Below, piece by piece: positions 57,818 through 64,000 of a stretch of DNA of 64,000 nt. The notes under the pieces were generated by a model. That model did no database searches, was not told the origin of the DNA, and saw nothing but the letters and a program-made list of their open reading frames with translations. The first letter of the stretch is position 1. Every line of letters starts with the position of its first letter. A program made the translations under genes and the position numbers. Origin of the DNA: Streptomyces subrutilus (GTDB taxonomy: Bacteria; Actinomycetota; Actinomycetes; Streptomycetales; Streptomycetaceae); contig NZ_CP023701.1 in assembly GCF_008704535.1 (NCBI RefSeq), forward strand, positions 1,240,001 to 1,304,000, written 5' to 3'.

Positions 57818-60800
57818 CCCTCCCCACCAACCGCGCCTGCGCCGAGACCATCACCGCGGTCGCCGAGGAGGCCGCGTACGGCGCCCGCCGCTTCGACGCC
57901 GAGGTGCACCTGCTGGTCCTGGACTCCTCCGACGCCCCCGTGCTCGCCGAGCACCGCCGGGCCGTGGCCGCCCTGCCCGCGGTCGAGGGCGTGGTCGTCC
58001 ACCACCTCGACGAAGCCGAGCAGCGGGCCTTCCTGCGGCAGGTGATCACCCGCTCCGGTGCCCCCGAGCCGGACCGGGTGCTCGACCTGATGCTGCCGTC
58101 CGGCGTGTCCTACGGAGCCTGCACCAACCGCGCCTTCCTGTTCGCCGAGGCCCTGGGCTGCACGTCGGTGCACCGCCGGGACTCCGACAGCCGCTACCAG
58201 TCCCTGGACGGCGAGACGGTCTTCCCCCTCCACCACGAACTCGCCCACCTGGGACGGCCGGCCGCCGACGTGGCGGGGCAGGTGACCAAGAGCCGGCTCG
58301 CGCCCGCGTTCGCGCAGCGGCCGGTGGCCATGGTCGGCGCCTCCTTCGTCGGCGAGATGTCCGTGGACGTCGAGGAGATCCGCCGGCTCGACCCGGGCAT
58401 CTACCACGAGATCATCGGCCTGTCCGTGCCGGCCGGCTACGCGGACCTGTGGCGCGACAACCTCGTCGAGCAGTCCTTCCGCGGCGCAGGGACCACCCCG
58501 TTCACCGCGGACCACACCACGCTCACCCACGTCAGCCCGCTGCGCGTGGACATGTGCAACATCGCCTTCGGCAACGAGGTCTACGGCCGGGTACCGCTGC
58601 CGCCGGCCACCGACACCATCGGCAGCGACTACTTCCTCGTCCACCTGGTCGACGGAGCCCGGCTGCCCGGCGTGCTGCACAACCGGCACATCGTCAACTA
58701 CCACACCGGCGAACGCCGCTCCGACAGCGGCTTCCTCGCCTACCAGGTGCGGATCGCGAAGTACCTGCTGGCGACCCGGTACTTCAACGAGGTGTACGCC
58801 CGGATGGCCGCGGCCGGCGAGGCGCTGCTCGACGACCGGGGCGGTGTCGACGCCGCCGCCGTGGCCGGGTTCGTCCGGGACGGCGCGCGGCTGGACCGGA
58901 CCGAGGACGCCGAACGCCTCGACCTCCTCGACCGCTCCTACCGCAAACTGGGCGGCCGCTACACCGCGGTCGCGGACGAGCTCGCCGCGCGCCGCGCCCG
59001 GCTCCTGCACGCGGCCCGCGCGGACATGGCGGACTTCGCCCTCCTCGTCGACGTGTGGGAGCGCCTGATGCGGACGAGCGCCGTGACCGGGTTCCCGTAC
59101 GTCCGGCCGGCCGCGGACCCGTCCGGCCGGCCGTCGGGCACCCGCACCCGCACGCTCACCGTCGCGTACGCGGGCGGCGAGGCCCGCCGGGGTCCCGTCA
59201 CGATGGGCCAGGCCAACATGATCCGCTGCATCCTGCGGGACGACCCGGCGCACATCAACATCCACGACGTGTGGCCGGTACCCGCGGGAACCACCCTGGA
59301 CGCGGCGGTCGACGCGCTGCGTACCCTGGTCGTACGGCACGAGGCGCTGCGCACCACCTTCCCCGACGCCTCCGCCGCCGCCGACGGCGAGCAGGTGGTG
59401 GCGGCCGAGGGCACGTTCACGGTGACCGTGCTGGACCACGAGGAGCTCCCCCGGGACGCGGCCGGGTACGCCGAGTCGCTGGCCCGGCGGGCCCGCTCCG
59501 GCCGCTTCCGGCTGGACCGGGAGTTCCCCCTGCGGACCTCCCTCGTCGCGCGGGACGGCGCCCCCGTCTTCGTCGCCCTGGTGTCCAGCCACGCCGCGGC
59601 GGACGGCAGCGCCCTCGCGGTCCTGCGGGAGGAGTGGCTCGCGCTGCTGGACGGCGCGGACCTGCCTCCCCTGACGGGCCTCACCCCGCTGGAACTGGCC
59701 GCCGAGGAGGCGGCCCCGGCCGGACTGCGGAAGTCGGAGGCCTCCCTCGCCTACTGGGAGACGATCCTGCGCACCGGCCCGCAGGCCATGTTCGCGGAAC
59801 CCCGGGCGACCGGCACCGACATCCGGATGCCGCAGCTCACCCTGCGGTCGGCGCGGGGCGGCCGGGCGCTGGGCCGCATCGTGGAACGGACCGGCAGCCT
59901 TCCGTCCACCGTGCTGCTGACGGCCTGGTGCGCGCTGGTCGCCCACCGGGCCGGCCAGAGCACGTGCGTCACCGCCGTCCCGACCTCCAACCGGTTCCGC
60001 ACCCGGCTGGCCCGCTCGGTGACCACCCTGTCCCAGGACGCCCTGCTCGCCCTCGACGTGACGGCCCCGTCCTTCGACGCGCTCCTGCGCAAGACCTGGG
60101 GAGCGGCCCTCAACGCCTACCGGCACAGCCGGTTCGACTCGGTCGGCCTGTGGGAGATGATCGGGCGGGTCACCTTCGAGCGGGGCAGCCTGTTCGCGCG
60201 CGACGTCGTGTTCAACGACGTGAGCACCCTCGCCTCCACCCCGGCCTCCACCACCCCGCAGGCGGACGACGAGGACGGTCCGGAGCTCTCCTGGGGGCCG
60301 GACCAGGTGCTGCCGACCCGCGTCCTGGCCTTCGCCTACCAGACGACGCCCCTGCTCCACCTCGCCCTGTGGGCCGACCCCGCCCTCTTCCCCCGCCAGG
60401 AGGCGGAGGGCTTCCTCACCGGTCTCGTGCGCCTCCTGGAGGCTGCTGCCGACGCGGACGTGCCACTCGCGTCGCTCACCGCGGTGACGGGGGTCCGCGC
60501 CGTCGAACGCGGGCCGGACTGGGAGCGGGTGGACGGCTCCTGGGTGTCCCCGTCCGCCGTGGCGGGGGCCCTGGGGCGGGCACTGGGCGGCGTGCCCGTG
60601 CACGTCGCCGCGGACGTGCCCGACCCGGACGGCGCCGACCCCGACCGCGCCGGGCCGGGCCTCACCGCGTTCATCGCCGCCGCGGACGCCGCGCTGACCC
60701 CGGCCGCGGCGCACGCCGCGCTGATGGACGCCCTCCCCGGCCGTCCGGGGGTCCTGGCCCCGCGCCGGTACGTGATCGTCCGGGAACCACCGGCACAGGC

Positions 60801-60885
60801 CGACCGGAGCGACGCGTGGCTCCGGCAGCAGATCCTCAGCGAAGGGAACGGCCGGGAACGGCGGATGTCACATGACGATGGATGA
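57799..60885 (+). CDS. DUF6271-condensation-domain fusion protein
   Basis: The 1028-aa protein starts at GTG 57799, 6 bp after GGAGAG. Residues 1 to about 440 match the DUF6271 pattern (VCLTLPTNRACAETITAVAE); HRRDSDSRYQ with Asp128-Ser-Asp130 recalls a GT-A glycosyltransferase DxD site. From about 450 follows an NRPS-type condensation domain: GPVTMGQANMIRCILRDDPA, and SSHAAADGSA with His598 and Asp602 of HHxxxDG (first His replaced by Ser). No adenylation or carrier domain is attached. It probably condenses the carrier-bound residue with a partner. Confidence 0.75.
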   Translation: MRRVCLTLPTNRACAETITAVAEEAAYGARRFDAEVHLLVLDSSDAPVLAEHRRAVAALPAVEGVVVHHLDEAEQRAFLRQVITRSGAPEPDRVLDLMLPSGVSYGACTNRAFLFAEALGCTSVHRRDSDSRYQSLDGETVFPLHHELAHLGRPAADVAGQVTKSRLAPAFAQRPVAMVGASFVGEMSVDVEEIRRLDPGIYHEIIGLSVPAGYADLWRDNLVEQSFRGAGTTPFTADHTTLTHVSPLRVDMCNIAFGNEVYGRVPLPPATDTIGSDYFLVHLVDGARLPGVLHNRHIVNYHTGERRSDSGFLAYQVRIAKYLLATRYFNEVYARMAAAGEALLDDRGGVDAAAVAGFVRDGARLDRTEDAERLDLLDRSYRKLGGRYTAVADELAARRARLLHAARADMADFALLVDVWERLMRTSAVTGFPYVRPAADPSGRPSGTRTRTLTVAYAGGEARRGPVTMGQANMIRCILRDDPAHINIHDVWPVPAGTTLDAAVDALRTLVVRHEALRTTFPDASAAADGEQVVAAEGTFTVTVLDHEELPRDAAGYAESLARRARSGRFRLDREFPLRTSLVARDGAPVFVALVSSHAAADGSALAVLREEWLALLDGADLPPLTGLTPLELAAEEAAPAGLRKSEASLAYWETILRTGPQAMFAEPRATGTDIRMPQLTLRSARGGRALGRIVERTGSLPSTVLLTAWCALVAHRAGQSTCVTAVPTSNRFRTRLARSVTTLSQDALLALDVTAPSFDALLRKTWGAALNAYRHSRFDSVGLWEMIGRVTFERGSLFARDVVFNDVSTLASTPASTTPQADDEDGPELSWGPDQVLPTRVLAFAYQTTPLLHLALWADPALFPRQEAEGFLTGLVRLLEAAADADVPLASLTAVTGVRAVERGPDWERVDGSWVSPSAVAGALGRALGGVPVHVAADVPDPDGADPDRAGPGLTAFIAAADAALTPAAAHAALMDALPGRPGVLAPRRYVIVREPPAQADRSDAWLRQQILSEGNGRERRMSHDDG

Positions 60886-62143
60886 GGTAACCGTCCCGAA
60901 GGACGGCCAGGCGCTCCCCAGCCCGTGGCGGTCGAGCCGGTTCCGGCTGTTCTTCACCGCCCGCAGCACCTCGCTGCTGGCCGACGGCATGCTGATGGTC
61001 TCGCTCACGACCGCGGTGCTGGGGGCGGGCTACGGGGCGAGCGGCGTGGGGTACGCGCTGGCCGCGTGGATGACGCCGATCGTGCTGCTGGTGCTCTTCG
61101 GCGGCGTGCTGGCCGACCGGTTCACCCCGCAGGTGATGATGGTCGGCGCCGACGTGGTGCGGATGGTGGCCATGTGCGCGCTGGCGGCGCTGCTGGTCGG
61201 CGACGACGTGCGGCTGTGGCAGATCATGGCGTTGCTGGCGCTCAGCGGCGCCGCGACCGCGATGTTCCAGCCGGGCCTGGCGAGCATGGTCCCCCGGGTC
61301 GCCGAGGACATCCAGCGGGCCAACGCCCTGCTGCGGATATCCGAGGCGATCTGCACCCTGCTCGGCCCCGGCCTGGCCGGCCTCCTGGTGGCGTACTGGA
61401 GCGTCGCCGGGTCCTTCCTGGTCATCGCGGCGGCCTACGCCCTCAGCGCGCTGGGCCTGGCCCCGCTGCGCGCGCTCGGCACCGCCCGGGACGACAGCGA
61501 CGAGCCGATGTCGCGCCGGCTGATCACGGGCTGGCACGAGTTCCGCTCCCGTGCCTGGCTGTGGGGGGTCATCTCCGTCTGGGCCCTCTACGGCCTGTTC
61601 GTCTTCGGCCCGGCCCTGCCGCTCGGCGCGGCGCTGCTCACCGAACAGCACGGGGCCAGCGGATACGGCTGGATCGCCTCCGCCGACGGCGCGGGCACGA
61701 TCATCGGCGGACTCCTCGGCATGCGGGTCCGGCCGCGCCGCCCGCTCGTCGCGGGGGCCTGCGCCATGTTCTTCTTCTCCCTCAACCCGCTCGCGCCCGC
61801 CCTGGGCTGGTCCTTCACCGTCACGGCGCTCACCGGCGTCCTGGCCGGCTGCGGCTTCGCGTTCTGGGGCGTCATGTGGGCGACCAGCGTGCAGTCCCAC
61901 ATCCCGCTGAACGTACTGAGCCGCGTCTCCGCCTACGACGTGGCCGGCTCCATCATGGTCATCCCGCTCGGCCGGGCCCTGGCCGGACCGGCGGCCGAGT
62001 CCTTCGGAGCCGACCGGGTGCTCCTCTTCTCCTCCGTCGTGGGCGTCCTCGGCATCGGCGTCATGCTCTGCCTGCCCGCCGTCCGCGGGCTGGGCCGGAC
62101 ACCGGAGGCCTCCCCCGGGACGGTCGGCGCCGCGGCCCGGTGA
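60872..62143 (+). CDS. MFS exporter
   Basis: The 423-aa protein with about 12 membrane helices resembles drug/siderophore efflux MFS_3 members: GGVLADRFTPQVMMVGADVV is the loop 2-3 motif A region, and RANALLRISEAICTLLGPGL the central helix. ATG 60872 overlaps the end of the fusion gene by 14 bp, so it belongs to the operon and may export the product. Confidence 0.88.
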   Translation: MTMDEVTVPKDGQALPSPWRSSRFRLFFTARSTSLLADGMLMVSLTTAVLGAGYGASGVGYALAAWMTPIVLLVLFGGVLADRFTPQVMMVGADVVRMVAMCALAALLVGDDVRLWQIMALLALSGAATAMFQPGLASMVPRVAEDIQRANALLRISEAICTLLGPGLAGLLVAYWSVAGSFLVIAAAYALSALGLAPLRALGTARDDSDEPMSRRLITGWHEFRSRAWLWGVISVWALYGLFVFGPALPLGAALLTEQHGASGYGWIASADGAGTIIGGLLGMRVRPRRPLVAGACAMFFFSLNPLAPALGWSFTVTALTGVLAGCGFAFWGVMWATSVQSHIPLNVLSRVSAYDVAGSIMVIPLGRALAGPAAESFGADRVLLFSSVVGVLGIGVMLCLPAVRGLGRTPEASPGTVGAAAR

Positions 62144-62335
62144 GCCGCACGGCCGCGGCCGGCCCGGTCCACCCGTAGGAGTGAACGGGCGGGAAGGCCC
62201 GGGCCGGGCCGGCCGGAGTCCGGCAGTCTGCTCGGTGTCGACCAGGGGCTGCCGCCCACCGGGACGGGCCGTACCGGGCCCGGGAGACCGGGGGGAGCCG
62301 GGCACTGGTCGCGCCGGGGCGACGGAAGGCTGCGC

Positions 62336-63133
62336 GTGCAGGGTGGAGGAGGGGCCGGTGTCCGGCTGCCGTCGCAGGGACGGGCACCGGACGCGGCCGA
62401 CGGGGGCGGGCGCCGGGAGGTGCCGCGCCACGTCGCGTGCGTGATGGACGGGAACGGCCGGTGGGCGGCGCACCGCTCGCTGCCCCGGACCGCGGGTCAC
62501 CGTGCGGCCGAGACGACGGTGATCGAGGTCATCGAGGCGGCCCGGTCGGCCGGCGTGCGCTGGCTGAGCCTGTACGCCTTCTCCACGGAGAACTGGGGAC
62601 GCCCGCGCGGCGAGGTCGACTTCCTCATGCACCTGGTGCGCAGCGTCGTGCGCAAGCACGCGCCGCTGTTGCACGCCCGGGGCATCCGCTGCCGCTTCCT
62701 GGGCGTGTCGGACTCCCGGATCCCGGCGCCGCTGGCGCGGGACTTCGAGGACCTGACGACGCTGACCGGGGCCAACCGGGGCATGACCCTGACCGTGGCG
62801 TTCGACCACGGGGGCCGCCGGGACATCGTCGAGGCGGCCCGCTCGCTCATCAGGAGCGGGGCTCCGGCCGACGCGCTGACCGAGGAGGCCTTCGCGGCCC
62901 ACCTCCCCTTCCCCGACACCCCCGACGTGGACCTCGTCATCCGGACCTCCGGGGAGCAGCGCATCTCCAACTTCATGCTGTGGCAGGTCGCCTACGCCGA
63001 GTGGATCTTCCCCGAGGTCCTGTGGCCCGACTTCCGCGCGACGCACTTCGTGGAGTGCCTGCACGCCTATCGACAGCGCGACCGCCGGTTCGGCGGCGTC
63101 ACACCGGCCGTGAACGGAGCACCCGTAGCGTGA
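62336..63133 (+). CDS. cis-prenyl transferase (undecaprenyl-diphosphate-synthase family)
   Basis: The 265-aa protein starts at GTG 62336 behind GGAAGG; 30 extra N-terminal residues precede the fold. Catalytic Asp38 is in CVMDGNGRWAAHRSLPRTAG; LYAFSTENWGRP and DLVIRTSGEQRISNFMLWQV match region III-V. TVAFDHGGRRDIVEAA has Asp-His where housekeeping enzymes have Asn-Tyr. The family makes Z-prenyl diphosphates but also includes cyclolavandulyl-type head-to-middle synthases. As an operon member it is probably dedicated to the cluster product. Confidence 0.85.
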   Translation: MQGGGGAGVRLPSQGRAPDAADGGGRREVPRHVACVMDGNGRWAAHRSLPRTAGHRAAETTVIEVIEAARSAGVRWLSLYAFSTENWGRPRGEVDFLMHLVRSVVRKHAPLLHARGIRCRFLGVSDSRIPAPLARDFEDLTTLTGANRGMTLTVAFDHGGRRDIVEAARSLIRSGAPADALTEEAFAAHLPFPDTPDVDLVIRTSGEQRISNFMLWQVAYAEWIFPEVLWPDFRATHFVECLHAYRQRDRRFGGVTPAVNGAPVA

Positions 63134-64000
63134 ACACCACCGATCCCCGACCCGACGTCCCGCCGCTGTTCGGCCCGGGTTCGGAGTTCCACGGCTTCTT
63201 CAACGACCCGCGCTGGGCCCTGGCCATGGTCCGGGCCACCGTGCTGGAGGCGGCCCATCCGCAGATCGGCGCCGCGCTGATCGACAACTCCACCTTCGTG
63301 GCGCACCCGTGGCGGCGGCTGCACAACACGCTGGTGAGCCTCCGGCGCATGTTCGGCACCGACGACGCGGTGCGGGAACGGGAAGCGGCCCGCCTCAACC
63401 GGCTGCACGCGCGCCTGAGCGGCACCGATGCCCGGGACCGGCCGTACGACGCGATGGACCCGCGGGTGCGGGCGTGGGTGGTGGCCACCCTCTTCGAGAG
63501 CTCGGTCACCATGTGCCGGCTGAGCGGACAGCCCCTCGACCAGACCACCATGGAGCGCCTGTACGCCGAGTTCCAGGCGTTCCTGGCGGCCCTGGACGAC
63601 GGGGCGGGCCGCCTTCCGCCCACGCTGCAGGAGTTCTGGCCGTACTACGACCGCGTGGTCGACGAGGAGTTGGAGAACACCGAGGCGCTGCGCATCATCC
63701 TCTACAAGCTGTTCGACCACCTGCCCGCACCTGCGGTGCTGGAGGGCATGCCGACCGTGTGGGCCGCCGGCCGGGCCCTGGCGGGGCCGGTCATCGGAGC
63801 CGTCACCGTCGCCTCCCTCCCGGAGTCCCTGCGCCGCAAGGCCGGGCTGCCGGACATCCCGGGGGCCCGGACGCTGACGCAGGGCGCCTACCTGACCGTC
63901 GGTCTCGCCCGCTTCCTGCCCGAGGGCTGGATCCGGACCGAGGCGCTCGCCGGCCTGCTGACCCTGTCGCCCGACAGCGACGACCCGCGCGCCCGGACGG
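63130..64000 (+). CDS. MpaB/DUF2236-family oxygenase (partial)
   Basis: The gene starts at GTG 63130, overlapping the prenyl-transferase stop by 4 bp (GTGA), and runs off the right edge; 290 codons are visible. FGPGSEFHGFFNDPRWALAM, VLEAAHPQIGAALIDNSTFV and HPWRRLHNTLVSLRRMFGTD are typical of the DUF2236 (oxygenase MpaB) family; AWVVATLFESSVTMCRL follows. Haem-dependent relatives include rubber oxygenase Lcp, which cleaves cis-polyisoprene, and fungal MpaB, which cleaves a prenyl chain. Confidence 0.82.
   Translation, partial: MNTTDPRPDVPPLFGPGSEFHGFFNDPRWALAMVRATVLEAAHPQIGAALIDNSTFVAHPWRRLHNTLVSLRRMFGTDDAVREREAARLNRLHARLSGTDARDRPYDAMDPRVRAWVVATLFESSVTMCRLSGQPLDQTTMERLYAEFQAFLAALDDGAGRLPPTLQEFWPYYDRVVDEELENTEALRIILYKLFDHLPAPAVLEGMPTVWAAGRALAGPVIGAVTVASLPESLRRKAGLPDIPGARTLTQGAYLTVGLARFLPEGWIRTEALAGLLTLSPDSDDPRART

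Noticed and set aside
57670..60714. A 1014-codon open frame on the minus strand
   Set aside because: It is the antisense of the DUF6271-condensation gene, low in complexity (Gly/Arg/Val), with no domain; a high-GC shadow frame.
61030..61425. Antisense frames over the MFS gene
   Set aside because: No ribosome site and the opposite strand has an unmistakable transporter.

Overview
The window is a very GC-rich, gene-dense chromosome segment with frequent GTG starts, 4-bp start/stop overlaps, Tat and lipoprotein signals and large GC-only hairpins between convergent genes. Together with ergothioneine, Stealth, LysX, Rpf and DUF574 genes this points to Streptomyces. From memory, the gene order egtABCD ... 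second sdhCAB ... rmdA ... sortase ... lysX ... fpg ... rpfD ... gnd matches the S. coelicolor stretch around SCO0910-SCO0975, so positions 1 to about 53,400 look like conserved chromosome.

Layout of the conserved part. 1-2,305: a cut-off immunity-like gene, an O-methyltransferase, an orphan PemK/MazF-like toxin and a microbial PARG. 2,413-6,873: the complete overlapping egtABCD operon for ergothioneine. 6,756-8,617: a coupled GNAT/PlsC pair resembling ornithine-lipid synthases. 8,738-10,067: a DasA-like sugar-binding lipoprotein with a DasR-type operator. 10,166-17,266: dodecin, HAD phosphatase, LLM oxidoreductase, UvrA2-like ATPase, histidine phosphatase lipoprotein and a Stealth phosphotransferase. 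17,506-20,917: sdhCAB with a divergent LysR regulator. 21,903-26,958: a TetR/FAD-monooxygenase pair, then a DUF574 methyltransferase coupled to the c-di-GMP enzyme RmdA. 27,286-31,267: a surface-protein locus with a class F sortase and three secreted proteins that have C-terminal membrane anchors. 31,314-43,850: deacetylase, LysX, USP, CapA, ECF sigma factor, Fpg, a SpoIIE phosphatase and a lipoprotein. 44,039-53,308: lipase-maturation-like membrane protein, epimerase, a 57-aa gene, a degenerate HD protein, an unusual zinc-ribbon SDR, a DMT transporter, rpfD and gnd.

From about 53,820 to the right edge lies what looks like an uncharacterised biosynthetic gene cluster. Leftward operon: a truncated class-II aminoacyl-tRNA-synthetase homologue of the amino acid:carrier-protein ligase type, a free-standing carrier protein, an Sfp-type phosphopantetheinyl transferase and panD (beta-alanine supply). 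Rightward operon: a phytanoyl-CoA-dioxygenase-like Fe(II)/2-oxoglutarate enzyme, a DUF6271-condensation-domain fusion, an MFS exporter, a cis-prenyl transferase and an MpaB/DUF2236 oxygenase that runs off the window. A 468-bp divergent region carries two promoters, each overlapped by one copy of a TGGTCTAnACCA-like operator, and a related site precedes the DasA-like gene.

Inferred logic of the cluster: PanD makes beta-alanine, or another amino acid is used; the ligase loads it on the carrier; the dioxygenase hydroxylates it; the condensation domain joins it to an amine or alcohol partner; and the prenyl transferase plus MpaB oxygenase build and trim a Z-configured isoprenoid piece. No complete tRNA, rRNA, CRISPR array, insertion sequence or phage gene was seen.
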